A DNA stretch of 64,000 bases from Haliotis asinina (taxonomy: Eukaryota; Mollusca; Gastropoda; Lepetellida; Haliotidae): positions 60,497,673-60,561,672 of the forward strand of contig NC_090288.1 in NCBI RefSeq assembly GCF_037392515.1. Reading direction: 5' to 3'. Below the pieces are notes generated by a model. The model saw only the letters and a program-made list of their open reading frames with translations. It was not told the DNA's origin and did no database searches. Both the position numbers and the translations under genes were made by a program. Positions 1 through 19,300 of this stretch are shown here, piece after piece (positions within the stretch are counted from its first letter, which is position 1; the number at the start of each line of letters is the position of its first letter).

Positions 1-2034
1 AGCATTTTTTTTATTTTCATTTTTAGTTCTATATACTATTGTTTAGTTTTAGAACCCACTAAGTATAGAAAGCTGTGTCCTTTAGTTGCAGTGCTCCTAG
101 ACTAGATGTATATCATCCTGTATCCATAGAAACATGTCAACTCAGAACTATATACTGCTCAAAAGAATGTGAGGCTATGTATTACAGTTTATATTATGTA
201 TGTGATATAGGTTGATTATCACATGGTAACTGATGTCAAAGATCTTATGAATATCCACACCTGATGATTGCAGCTGTTTGGATAGTTTATGGTGAAAATA
301 ACCAGATATTGATTGGAATTTCAACACTGCTTGTATTACTCACTTGTCACACAGTTCATAATGAATTGTTGTTTAATTTTTTTTGCATTCTTTTGAGCAG
401 TTTCTGACACATTAATATGTGATTCTACAAAAAGAAATGTAAGGGAAATAACTTTCGGTAAAAACATAACCTCAGTTTCGTTCTCAAAATGTTATATTTT
501 CTGAAGAGTTTGTTGAAAAGGTTCAAATGTTTCTCATTGGAACTGCAATGAACTTTGGCAAAATGTATCATTTGTAATCATCATTATTAGAATACTTACA
601 ACCAGATTTACTATTGGAACTGTATGAATTGGAAATACGGGATTGATGGTTAGAATTAGTGTAATGTATACAAAATCTATTCTTACCATGTGTCTAATTA
701 GTGGAGCACTGTGCCATTCCGTTATCTTGTTAGGCCGAGCATGGAGCCCGTGGGCAGATCTCCCATACACCCCAGTTCTTTATGTCAGTTTGATTTCTCT
801 GAAAGAGGTTTCCTTTCAAAACGGAAATAACTGAATGAAAAATATCCTGGTTTAAAAAATCCCATCACCCGATGTCCTGGGTCAAGTCAGTTTTCATTTC
901 GGGCAATCAGATCATGGTATCTTACTTGTGCGTGGGCTGCTGGGTAATTTCCACAGATAGTTTCAAACTGCAAATAAACTTGGATTTCATTTTGTATCAG
1001 CTCATGCTGCAGTCATTAAATTTAATAATAAAGTAGAGTTATCTTTCTTGGCTACTTATCACTTTTCGATCAGTGGTCCAGTACACATTAACATCAAGTA
1101 CCATGTTGATCTGTTCCTTCATAATTTCATCATCATCATTATGTCATAAAATAATGTGGAAGTGGAAAATTGGTCAGGACAATTTACTTTCTTGAAGTCA
1201 CTTGCCCTGTGGCTTATGAAAAATATTTTGAACCCCTGCATAGCATCACAAAACCTGGTGAAATAATGCTTTTACTTGAGAAAATTTGAAATAGAAATTC
1301 ATAATAAATCATTTAATCATTCCATTCTACGTATATATGCTGTTGGAATGAACAGATTATTAAGATCCTCTTTCACTGAAAGGTAGTAGAACCAAGACCT
1401 CATGAAATCTGAAATAAGAATCCAGTTCTTGTTAGGACCAGATTATTTCAACACTATTATGTATCAGTCATCATTTTATTATTATTATTATTATTATTTT
1501 TTAATCTATCTATTTGTTTCTGACTGAAAGTCACCAATATTGATGTGCATGTGATTTCCAGCCCTACACCTGCTTTAGTTAGGCGAGAGTACTCCCAACT
1601 TGTATTACCTCTCTATTATGTACACAGTCATATCCAGTTATGATTTCTTTAGATTTGTAAGAGCTTAATAAAGGAGGATGCCTTGGAATGTTAAGAATTT
1701 GGACTATTTTTCAACAGAAATATGTTCATTTTGAGTGCATTCCATTTGCAGTCTTCTTATCAAAAACATATATTTAAAACCCTGAATCTCATTTTTGCAG
1801 AGTTTTTATACAATACTGGTTTCATGACAAATTGGAGGAATATCTATACAAAATGAAAGGAAAATTCCAAAAACCCAGAGACTTACTTGATACATTAACA
1901 GAAAAATTAAGATGTGTATATGATTTTTGACATGCCGCTAGAAGAATGAAGCATGTGTAGGGTATCGGAGCATCCCACCTTTGGTTGTAGTTGACCTACA
2001 TGTAGTAAAAGGATTTCTTTATGTTTCTGTGTAG
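1..2034 (+). other. FoxP intron upstream of exon A
   Basis: AT-rich intronic sequence. I looked for the first half of the forkhead domain (the 'RPPFTYA...' to 'AATWK' part) and found no reading frame resembling it, so it must lie before position 1. It holds a short (TTA)n run near 1478-1497. Nothing else recognisable. Confidence 0.6.
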
Positions 2035-6918
<4,884 letters not shown>

Positions 6919-9900
6919 ATCTCAAACACAGCACAGCTGAACTGGGGGTCCTGTCCAGGGGTGCCTCATCACAAACATGGAATCAATAAACATGAATAGA
7001 GTTCAGGGTAGAGAACAATCTACAAAACATTTTGCATATTTATAAAATTGTATGTACTGGTATATCATTGGTGAAATGGGCATATTATAAGCTGTAATAA
7101 TGTCCCACAGTGACTGCAAATGATATTCCAGATACATCAGATAGACGGTTGCCTTCAGGAAGTACTAACAAACAAATCACTTGTTCAAAACAGATGGTAT
7201 ATATGTGTGTATTTATTCTTCAAGTTAATGCATTAGCTCTGATGCATAAAGATTAAGGATTGAATGAGACAATTGATCTGCAAGTAGGACGTCCTGACTG
7301 AAAATGGTTGACAGAAAGTGTCAATATCTTGTCCTGTAGACAGTTTGTGACAGTTCATGATGGCTTCTCGCTCACTTGTTGCAGGTGGCATGGTAGCCTA
7401 GCTATCCAGTAGGAGTGTCCGTCTGTGTGTGTCTGTCTGTACTGTACTTCCAGCTTACTTACAGTGGCAGTGTTTAGCGAGGTCTTCATCGGCCATTATG
7501 ATCTCAGCCGATGTCCAGTTGTCTCAGTGTTACTGTGTATATAGCTATAGAGGACGGTTGCCATGGATACTCGTGATGATAGAATAAGAATTTAGTGTAT
7601 GTAATACACCAGGCTGATAGTCATGAGTATGTGTTGTCTTGTGAGAAAAATAATCAAAATCTTTTTGTAGTGAACTTAAATTGGTGCAAAGTTTTGAAGG
7701 TTTGATTTTGAGAGATTTTCAATACCAGAATTGTATATGTATTGCTGATACCAGAGTTTGTTGTCAAAATCTATACCTCTGGGAATGTTTTTTTTTTTTC
7801 TCCAAGTAGTGCATATTGCTGTGAAAAGTGTGCAATAAATAATAAGTTCAACAATTGGGCACAATATTTTTGATCTCAGATCTATAGATTGTTGATAATG
7901 TATTTTGATAGAGTATGATATAACACCTTTCCCTATTGGTTTTGATATTTGATTTAGTATACCTATTGATGAGCAGTGTTTAAGGTACATGTCCCAGGTT
8001 TCTGAAAGACTGAAGTAAATGGTGTTTATACAGTTACCCTCGTCACCATGGCAATAGTGTGTCAGGGCAATATGGTACCTGAGCAACATGGCAGAATTTT
8101 GAGCATTCTGATATTTATTGATTTGATATGACGTCCTTGTAGATTACTTGATACAGTTTGATAGGAGTCTGAAAACAGTTCACTTATATCATTTATGTAG
8201 TGAAGATCCATGACAATGTGTGAAAAAAATGGACATGTACCTTTAACAGTGATATACTATTGGTTGGCACTGCACTCCTTCTGCTAGTGCGGCGCTGTCC
8301 GTATCACATCTTGGCAGCTCAGGGGTAGGCTAGAGATGCTTGTTATCACACAGAATAGGAACATGAAAGGTCATAACATGAGATGATTATAACTAGTTTG
8401 ACAAAGCATCATGCAAACTGGGTATAAGTTCAGGGGAAAATCAGAGAAATGTCACAGTCAGAAGTAATATGAATATTACTTTGTATATGATTAGGTGAAT
8501 GCTGCATGTTCATAACTTTAATAACATTGCATCTACAGATATGAAATAGTATCATATTACATAGAAGGTGATAACATGAATATCACATAATGGATAATCA
8601 TATGAGTATTTAGAGTTTTGTAATGGCATGTCATGATTAGGTCATTTCAAAGGATATTTAAATGAATCGTAGTATGTTATGTTGAGAAAGGTCAAACTGT
8701 CCAAGTGCTCTTGGGATTCGTTGTTTGAAGTAAGAACATTTGTATCATGTCCCCCAAACGATTGCGAATTATGCTGGCAGTACGAAGTTTCTGTGTAATA
8801 GCAAGCCTCTACTAGATACACAATGTGTTGATTATAGTAATCTACACCGTATATGTCCACAATCAAGGTAGATGTTAAAGCTGATGGCTATAGAAATGTC
8901 TGTCAGTTAACTGTGAACATACTAAATACTTTTAGAAGCTAGAAACATGATATTTCTAGCATGTTTGTTGCATATTAAGTGGTATCTAGTATCTTGACCT
9001 TGCATAAACAATGACTCTGCTGATTTTTGTGGGAGCCATACTTTGCTTGATGTATGTACATAATATCAGCAGTTAAGATGCTTAGCTGTAGAATGGCACA
9101 ATAGACAGATGGCATGAGATACCACAGTGAGAATCAAAATCAGACATTGTTCTGTGGTGAATAGTTTTTACTCAATAGTCTGTGAGATGTACAAAGTTTG
9201 TAATATTCGAAGGACAACCCACTGAATGGAAAACTTGCCTGAATTAGAATTCCTAATATAGGCATGATTGATGTGAGTCCTTTGAAGTGATAGAGTACAT
9301 TGCTGTAAGTAATTAAGTGTTCGATTTGAGTAAATTGATGTGTATAATATTGAGTACGAAAGAGGATAGCAATGATTTTGTCCTGAACTGATAGTTACGT
9401 CAGCTTGTGTTCTCCAGGGCCTTGCATTTAGGTATTGTGGAAACCCTAATGGGGTTTCAATGGGTGTCATGCATATGCTACAAGTTGTCTTTTTGTCGTC
9501 ATCAAAAACTATTTCTTTTCATTCTTATTTATTTCAAAAGGTCTACCCTTAAACTGTTTTCCTGTAACAAATTTTGGTGTAAATCATTGCTTGTTGAGTT
9601 TGTGTTGAAAAGGGAGTTACTGTGTACTATCTATAATTCACTTGTTTTAATTGAGATCATTCCAGAGATAAATCACAAGTTATTCTGTTTTGTCATGAAT
9701 TTCTGTTCATGTAACACTGGAAACTTTGAAATTTTTCAGATTTATTTTGGTTTCAGAATTGTTGGTTAAAATTGTTCTTGATGACGAATGACAACTGTGA
9801 AAGATTTATTATATAAATTAGCCTAGTTCATGTTACTGAGAAAAGCAATGTTGATGGTTGTTTTGTCATAACTCAACCAGACTTTTATAGGACAATACAT

Positions 9901-12900
9901 TCGTAAATCAAAGATGTCTTCCTGAATTTGTTGACATGTTCCAAGCGTTGTGGTAATTCACTCTTATCAGGAATCAAAAGTGCATAATCCTAAGTGTAGT
10001 TTTTTGTAATTAATGTTGATTATTTTGTTTAGTCTAGAAACACAAGGAGCTTTGGGGTACTATGTTTTTATGTGTCAACTTATCGTACCGTTTTTGTCAG
10101 TGCTTTTAGGAGTTGCTTTAGAGTTGTCATGGTAACAACACTTTGGTTCTAGGTCACATCATTTGAATACAAAGTTGAATTGTGACGTGCCGAAAAATAT
10201 TACAAATATTTTGGACTTATTTTGTTCTCATAGAGGACATTTTGTGCCAAAAGTCAGTGGAAACATACTAGCACCTTAGTAACATCATAACAGAAAATAA
10301 TTCCTGTGTAGTAAATATTTAACTGTGTTTCATCTCTTGTAAGATTAAAATCTTTTTGTAGATTATGAAACAAGTGTGTTTTTTACGATTACTGTCGCTG
10401 CTACAGGGACGTGTTTTGCCTGGATTTTGTTTGTTTTACCTACTAACGTGGATCTGCTTCCATCAAATCTTTTGCCCACTTATGTTGAACTGTTTGTGTA
10501 CATTTTGAGTGCATATTGTCCCATTAACAGTTTCTTTTATCCCAGAATCTCATGGGTTCAGTCAAGTGCCGGTGTTATAATGTATATCATTTTGTGTTTA
10601 CTTCACAATATAAACAATAAGCCACTTTAGGCATGTTTTTGTTTGGTTTGATTATGTTTGTTTGACATCTACTGAGGGTTTCCTGTTTCACAATTCCAAT
10701 GCCGTTGTTTAGGTTTATTCGTCATGCTGGACCAAAAAGAAACTAAGTTGTATAGATGTTTTAAGTGCCGTACAGTGGTAATATTACTGTACAGAAGGTC
10801 ACAGTTAGTTACATATTGCCTATTCCACTGTTACACATTGTTACCAATGTGATGTCCATGTCTCATATGGGCATGTGATACACAAATTATCGCACCTCTG
10901 ATGTGCATTCTGAAATTGTTGACTTTTTAGGGATGTTATCAGTTTGGACCTATCAGCATGAGGGTAATATGTAACTTACTTTAGAGTGTACATGTGTATC
11001 TGTGTAGAGATATTTTTGAACCAAGATCATGTTGTACCTTTGTGACCATGAGAGATGGTGCATTTGTAGAGATGTACATATCAGCCACCATTACACGTGT
11101 TGCCTAGCCCAACCACAGTCAGTGTATAGTGCTAATACCATTGCTTCATTTATGTCTAATTTGTTTGTCTCACTTCCTGCCTCAGTGCATTCTGGAGCTG
11201 TTTGTCAGCCATGTTGAAAGTAGTCCCGGGGTCTAACATTTTACAATGGCTTGTTATGTGTTCATATTCATTTATAATGGTTGCTGCAAAGTAGATATCT
11301 GAAAAGTGAAACACTTCATAAACAGTTTGGTGATTTTGTTCATACTTTGGCTATAAATTCTTTTTTTAATGGTTTGCTCTGTATGGATTGTGTTTTTCTC
11401 CAGTTGATCATAATAATGTGGGTGAATACTGCATAATTGTTGATGGAATTGATATGTGATTTTGTGTTTTTATGGGATAAAAGTAGTTCTCAACAGAATC
11501 CTGCTGTCATCTTATAACACAGGCAAGGAATGACATGGGGTTAGTATTAGTATATTCTTGATGATATAGTGTTAATATCAGTTCATTCTTTATAATATAG
11601 GGTAAAAAATATCAGTATATTCTTGATAGATACACAGGTTACATCAAACAGAGGTACATGAATTCAGTACAGTGTGTCAAAAAGTTTCAGGTATTCTGTT
11701 TGGAGTAATAGTTTTTATATCTTGTGATGACTTGTTGCAATCACTACCACAGTTCTTGGTATGTTGTTACTTTGAATAATCAAGGAGGCTGTTCAAAATG
11801 TCAGGGTCAAAACTATGAGGAAAAACCTTATACTGCAAGATACACCTTTTTTTATATAGGACAATATGCAGCATAGAAAACAAAATTGAGAATTATTACT
11901 CCCTCAATCCTTAAACAGCAAGATTGCTTAAATTGATGGGGTAGAAATAAGAAATGTTAAAATACATGTTTTGTTCAGTTCTAATTGAGTAACTTGTAGA
12001 GTGTTTTGTGAAAAAAATTGTTTTCAGTTTTTATGTCATTTCAGACTTTGCAGCTTCCAAACATTCACTGATCAGATGAATGTGCCTGCATTTGTGTTAA
12101 ATAAAGAGTCACTAAGATCGTGTGAAAACATAAATCTTTACATATTAGGAATACCTGTACAAAACATATTTAAAGAAAGTACTTATGGAAAATAGATCTG
12201 TTTCATATTTTTCTGGTGCATGTTTGTCTGATCACTGAATACTATACGATAAGAGAGCATGCAAGTACCGAAATAGAACTTGTGTATCAAGTAATTTCCC
12301 TAGTTCCTCTGAAATATCAGTGTATTGTTCTAGGAAAATCCAACTGGTATGAACAACACTTAATTCCCGTCAAGTATATGATATATGAAGTAATATCCTG
12401 TTCCCCTTTTCCCTTCCCGTATGATAATGCTGCAATATAGGTAAGAGCAGTGTGACCCCAGGTTTGTGTAACTTAAGGGAGAGTTTGTCTCTATGAGAAT
12501 TTCTACAGCTGATCTGTAAGCCATGTTAGCAGTTTCATTAAGGGCATTTCAGAATAATTTATTTTATCACTTTGTACACATGTCCTGTTTCTACCTCAGT
12601 GACATCCACTTTAACACAATGCCAGCTGGAAGGGGCATTCATTAACAAACATAGCAGCACTAGGAGATCTTATACCCAGATATACAATATTGCAGTTATA
12701 TCCCAAACACAGTAGTCAACAGATGAATTTTGGAACAGAAGTGGTGCATTTTGGGGCATTATTGGTTTATGACCATGAATTACATGGTTTTCCTACTTTT
12801 GTTAAGGACTTCATCCCCATCACCTACAAAAGAATGTTTAGGAATGGTATAAACACAACCACATCCATTTGATCTACCCTTATTACTCCGTATTAATGCT

Positions 12901-15900
12901 GTATGTGCTATTTCTTACACTTTATATGAAGGGTTTACCTTATGCCTTTAAGCTGAAGTACCTTAAATTTGTCGGTGACTGCCCCTTTCAGTACAGTGTA
13001 CCTTGTAGTCCATGAAAAATACCATGTCATACTGTTGTAAATACATTTACTGTTCAGTATGTGCCAAATATCATTCATTGCAAAAATAGTAATGTATTTT
13101 TCAAGGCAATCATTACAAGATGTCTAAAATGTGCCATAATCTATGACAAGTTTTTTTATATTTTATATTTTTAGCCAAAATGTCCTGTTATGAGGCCTTG
13201 GCCAATGATAATAACAACCAATAACATTAACATGAACTATTTCCCCCTGCTCTTGTACTCTGAAGAATATATGTTAATAACAGCATTTTTTGTATGTTAA
13301 TATTGCCATTTATTCTCTATTACTCCCCTGACGTTAAGAGCTTGGGTTGGCTTGTCTAGGAGAAATTTTCCATGTTATTTATACTTTTACAGACTTGTTA
13401 CGATGTAGTATCCAAATGAATTGAAATGGCTTTAATGTATGATTGTATGTTCAATTACTTGATACACAACTAAGAGCAGGTGAAGGGTTAGATTGAAGCG
13501 TCATAGATGTATGAAATAAGAGTGGTTTGTCAAGGGATTCCATCCTAATATACCTCATTTGCATAAATACATGTTAGCTAGGACTATTTTGGCACCGCAT
13601 GGTGAAACAAAACTGATTGTTTCATTTGTGAGGTTCTGCAAAGTTCAAAAATATTTTGGTTGTTTTTGTAAATTACCATTCTATAGTTATGTTTTCTTAT
13701 GTCTCATTACTATATTTCTTCATAGCTTGAGAAATCATTTCTTTTACATCCTGAGTTTATCAGAGACCAAACGCCGTTGACATGTCATTGGCTAGAGGAA
13801 TAAGTGAATGTTAGATGTTTTGGAAGACAATCAGACTTTTTGGACTTCTCAGGGGTACAGTGTTTTGAATGTGATAGGCCCATAGTGAAAGTGAAGAACC
13901 AGGTTGTGATTTGTTAAGCTTCCTATCCATCTTTCCTTTGATTTAAAAAGGCGAAATGCCACACTTTTTGTTATTTTGAATGAAAGTTTATATAATTTCA
14001 TATTCTCATATGCAGACCTCCAATAATCTCACTAAATTGATGCCATGTTGGTGCCAAAATGTTTATTTGTAGTATGAATGATCACGCATCCCATAATATG
14101 TCTAGTCAGCACCTTCAGCCACACCGAGATTTCATTATGGCTATCCAGAGTTTGGACAGACTGGCTCTCACTGTCTGGCCCCTCACCATGGATATTATAT
14201 GAAATTGAGGTTATTAGCTTGTCGTCACATAGGCTAACTTATTGTCACGTGCCATTAAGCATAATTTCTCATTATCATTGTGTTTGATTTGTGCTTGAGT
14301 TCCTGCGCTCATTGTCTGCTTCTGTTTGTGCTCATACTACTCATGTCAACTCATCCAGACTAGAAATGGACCAATAATTTTTGTTTTGCATCACAGAAGT
14401 GTGACGTCTCCGTGAATCAGAGTCATTGTATCATTGTCATCATTAATGTACCTCAGGTCGGAACCCAGAAAATAAAAAAAATGGGATCTTAGAAAAAAAA
14501 CCCAGCATTTTGTTTTCTTTTCAGTGGATAGTTTCTGCTCTGTGGATCATTTGGTGACATCCTTTGAATTCAACTTATATCCCCTTGATTTCTAGGTACT
14601 ATGTGGTTGACTGGTGAAAACAGTATAAAAAAATATCATATATGGATACAAATGCAAATATGAAAGTTCACGGAGGTAGGTTACAAACAAACATGGTGTT
14701 GCCACTGTGAGTTGGCAGCTCAGTCATTGCAAAGATGGACAAGTGCTAAGCTAATATTTTCTGGAAACGGACTTGAACTCTCAGATACTGAAATATTTGA
14801 TTAACAAGGATATCACACGTGTGCTTGTAGTAAATATCCCCAAACACACCTGGCTAGCTATTTTCAAAAAATTTGTAGCCCTACAAACTTTTAAGCCTGT
14901 TCTTAACACACTGGTTACAATCAAAGGTTAGGATTCGTAGGACTGTGAGATTTGAGAATTAGGGCCCAGAGTGATAACAAAATGCATGTTACAGGTTTGA
15001 CCAAGCTGATGGACTGAGGGGATTCTAATCATTATCATTTGGCAGATGGACTAAGGGAATTATGATCCACATCTGGCAGATCGACTTAGAGAATTCTGAT
15101 CCACATCTAGCAGATGGTCTGAGGGAATTCTAATCAATATCATTTGGCAGATGGACTAAGGGAATTCTGATCCACATCAAACAGATGGTCTGAGGGAATT
15201 CTAATCCATATCATCTGGCAGATGGACTATGGGAATTGTGATCCACATCTAGCAGATGGACTGAGGGGATTCTAATCAATATCATCTGGCAGATGGACTA
15301 AGGGAATTATGATCCACATCTAGCAGATTGACTAAGGGAATTCTAATCTATATCATCTGGCAGATGGACTAAGGGAATTATGATCCACATGTAACAGATG
15401 GACTGAGGCAATTCTAATTCATATCTGGCGGATGTACCGAGGGAATTCTAATCCATATCATTTGACAGATGGGCTGAGGGAATTCTAATCCATATCATCT
15501 GGAAGATGGACTGAGGGAATTCTAATCCATATCATTTGGCAGATGGACTGAGGGAATTGTGTTCCATATTGTCAGGCAGATAGACCATGTTAACTGCAAT
15601 CCATATCACCACTGGCTGCTACCTTAGAGAGTGAATCAAGCCGATCTAAGACTCAGGCGCGCAAGATAACTTAATTATTTAATTTAGCCTTCATCGATAT
15701 TTGCAAATGGACATTTTGAAGAGTGTCATGTATTATTTTTTCTGACATGAAAACTGACAAGACACCCAAAGAAATTCCCGACGAGGTTCTGTTCAGAGTT
15801 AGTTTTGCAGTCAGTAACTGATGTCCACTTGTCCTGATCCTAGAGGAATCAGCTCATGGACATGCGCTGCTGTGTGTGTTCACATATATGTGTGTTTGTT

Positions 15901-16119
15901 AGATGGCATATACGAGCAAACAAAAACTGCTTCACTGACAAGAAATTTAATAACCCCACTCATTATAATGTATAACTTTTCTAACACATCTTTCCCAAAT
16001 GGTCAATTAAATGATCATTAAAAAATTCTGTACGTGAACATCTTATAAACATTGTATGCCTACACTGTACTGCAATACTCACAACACATTCCAAGCTACT
16101 GTTATGGATATGAGTACCT
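6919..16119 (+). other. FoxP 3' UTR and gene-poor flank
   Basis: Nine kilobases of AT-rich DNA after the FoxP stop. AATAAA hexamers occur near 6984 and 7833 and could end FoxP transcripts; a longer UTR is possible because FoxP mRNAs commonly have long 3' UTRs. Open frames in this stretch (for example near 7676-8089, 9407-9769 and 10376-10630) show no protein family and AT-driven composition. The only structured element is the minisatellite at 15.0-15.6 kb. Confidence 0.5.
15003..15580. repeat. Minisatellite of alternating 34- and 36-bp monomers
   Basis: About 16 imperfect monomers. Two types alternate over much of the array: one built around gggaattctaatccatatca, the other around gggaattatgatccacatct, each joined by a 'ggcagatggactgag'-like segment. 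Repeats blend into unique sequence at both ends. Intergenic, no coding content. Confidence 0.85.
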
Positions 16120-16362
16120 CTTCAGTCTTGATATCGTACCTAACGTTTACCCACAGTTTTTAGAAACCTCTTCCTTTAGGCATAAGCCTTGAAAAGTCCA
16201 TGTAGCAAACTCTTCCTGTCCTCCCAGAAGTTTCTCCCTAGCGGTATAAGTCTTGATAACGTCATAGCATTTATCCCCTCTCTGCCGCACAAGAACTACT
16301 TCCTGTAGGTATAAGCTCTTATAAAGTCTCTGTAGTTAACCCTCTCCATGTCGTCCTGGTAG
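16118..16362 (-). repeat. ~64-bp tandem copies of the EF-hand gene's last coding segment
   Basis: The end of the EF-hand coding sequence (ERVNYRDFIRAYTYRK) is followed, downstream of its stop, by three decayed copies of the same segment. The anchors 'ataag' recur at 16311, 16246 and 16182, with a weaker match near 16124: spacing 65, 64 and about 60 bp. Translated on the minus strand, copy 2 gives KCYDVIKTYTARE and copy 3 VCYMDFSRLM, still alignable with the coding copy. Confidence 0.6.
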
Positions 16363-19300
16363 CAAGCGATCAGGAGCTCCACCAGTCTGCCTAGCTTCAG
16401 GCGTAATTCCCGGTGCTTCCTCATGGCTGTGAAGATTTCGTCCCTGGTCAGATACCCACTCCCATCTGCGTCCAGTTGCAGGAAGACTCTCTCCAACGCC
16501 TGAGGACGAGGCATTTCATCAAACTTCAAGCACAATCACGGCAGTGGGCAATAAGATTTTGTTACAAAAACCGATTACACAAATCTCCGAAGGTACCTTT
16601 GGTCACATGAATCCAGAAGTGCTTGAAACCAAAAGTAGTGAGTGTCGTTATTTGCATACGGTGTTGTTTACATGAGGATTAGCATTAACCATACCGACTT
16701 TCATTCAGTACAATTCTCTTTGTTTAGTGTTAGCACTGGTTGACGTCACGCTCAACAATGTTTCAGCTGTATGACGGTAGATAATCGAGTCTGGACAGGC
16801 AATCCAGTTAGTGCAAGAGCATCAATCTGAGGCAACTGGGATAAGATGACTAAGTCAACGAGTCTGACCACCCGATCCCATTAGTCGGCAATCAGGAAAA
16901 GCATTCGTGGCTTGCCGAAGACAAAGTCTATCCGATCTTCATGGTACCGACTCAAAGTACATCAGTGATAAAAGTATGCATATTTTGATCACTTCTTGTG
17001 ATCACACTTCAGCCATCCATGCTTGCAATAAAAGGCAACATGCTTGTCGTAAGAAGCGACTAACGGGATCGGGAGGTCAGGATCGCAGACTTGGTTGACA
17101 CATGTCATCGGTTCCCAGTTGTGCAGATCGATGCTAACGCTGTTGATCACTGGATTGTGTGGTCCAGACTCGATTATTTCCAGACCTCTGGAATATTGCT
17201 GAGTGCAGTGTAAAACCAAACTCACTCAGTCACTCTTCTGATGACAAGGTAGTACTGACACATCACAGCGTTTAAGAACACGTCTTGACCTTAACTTGCA
17301 TGCACGTGTAGGTGGCTGGTGATGCTAATCCGGGCTAAATTCAGTGTCCTTATGTTCGCCCACAGAGGCAACACACGAAAACTCTACTCGTATAGAGTAC
17401 TGTGTGTACAGTAGACCACTTTTTGTTTTATCCACTTAATATGGAGGGCCAACAACATCACATTTTAATGTCTTCTTGGGGTGGGTGAATGAGTTCATGT
17501 TTTAGGTCACATTTATTACAGCCACATATTCACATGTAATGTCTCGTGGTTTACGTTTTGGGGTCAAACTCGGGTATGTTGACGATAAACGTACAACAAA
17601 GTAACTAATTAGCATTTTGCTGCCATCGTCAACTTAAGGACTTCGTTATTATTGAAGGTGAATGCCCTTGGTTAATCTAGTCCGTTAAACACAGAGCAAT
17701 ACTGACCTGTGACGTCAACTTGATGTCGAACGTTGAAAGGAACTCCTCATAGTCCAGTTCTCTCTTGTTGGCCCTGGCGCAGGCGATCAGTAGGGAGGAG
17801 ATACTTCCGGCGGTCAGGTCCACCGAGCAGGCAGGCTTGGTGGCGTTCATTATCTCCTCACGCGATACGCGGCCATTGTGGTTGCTGTCCAGCGCCCAGA
17901 AGTCACGTCGCAGCGCCATTTGTCTGCAATCAACGAGTCACACGCACTTTTTGACTGTCAAATCGACATCGTGACCCTCGGTTTGTTTGTATCCATATCT
18001 GTTTGTTACGCCACAACATTCAAGCTACAAGACTGTAAATAATTGAGTCTGGACCCCACAAACCCGTGACTAATACCATGAACAACATTCCATGTCTGTG
18101 GAGATGGAGTATAGAGTATTACAGAGTCCTGGGTATGTGCAAGATAAGGTATCTTTCACTACGTTTTCTACATCATCGGTTATATTTATATGCATACATA
18201 ATGGAAATGGAACAAGGGACTGTTGCGTCTGTTTCGTTTTCGTTGCAAACTTCACTGCGTGTGTACTCCCTGTATGATGGTTGGTAGATACTTCAGTCGG
18301 GATATAGTTATGTCTAAAAGTTAGCATCAGAACAATTCACTATTCTGACATTTGAATGTATATCAGGTTTCATCACCAAGCTGCTAATATGGTGAACACT
18401 TTCATTAGACCATAGCCTTGGATGATTCAAAAGTGTATTCTCACTTAACAAGCGGAGAGGGTGATATATTTACAAAATGACTCAATGAAAATTCACTAGC
18501 CAGTCGGGCCAGTGACTGTAGAGATTTACTTGCCCGACTGGAATTTTACTAGTCACGGGTTAGCGGTCCAGTGGCTATTTCACAAACTGTGTGAGTACTT
18601 ACTGCATGATGATGGACGGGATGCTCCAGATGGACGCCAGTAGAGTGTCACGAGACACAAGTCCATCTCTGTCAACCTCGATGTCTCCCAGGACATCCTA
18701 TTCAATTACAAACAGTCACTCATAGCGTTACATGAATCACAAAAGCACAATGTCTTTTAATTTATCAAATGGGTATACGCTGAATACCGCATTTACGTGT
18801 TTGTTTCAGCTATATAGCGGGTCGTTTTGGACATAGACAACATGTCTGAATCATGGATTAGAAAACTGGCGCAGATGTGGGAACTTCATATTTGACGACT
18901 GCTTAATACAAGTTTGGTTAGGGTTACATCAGGCAAATTGCACTATATCACAGAATTCTCTTCTACAGCAGGAATCCACGTTTGTACAAGCAATCAGCTT
19001 CCCAGAGAAGTTCCAGTGGAGAGGTGTTATGAGTCAAGTCAATTATCCGTCAAGGTTCTGCTTGAATAATACAGCACAGTTACGGTGTGCAACGGCAATA
19101 GTCCAGCTGACACTTCGCGAACACCTGGTGTCGTCACAGATTCTCAGTCATCTGTTTACCCAATTTTCACCTCTGTTTTTTCACTCTCCTCCAAAGGAAT
19201 ACAGGTATTCTTTGTTGTTGGCGTTTTTTTTCATTTAACACGGTTTAGAACAACTTTTCGCTCGAATCAGCGCGTTTTGTATTAGTTAAATGAGCAAGGT

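Noticed and set aside
9407-10630. Open frames of 84-120 aa downstream of FoxP
   Set aside because: Phe/Leu/Cys-rich composition typical of AT-rich non-coding DNA; no family, no splice support.
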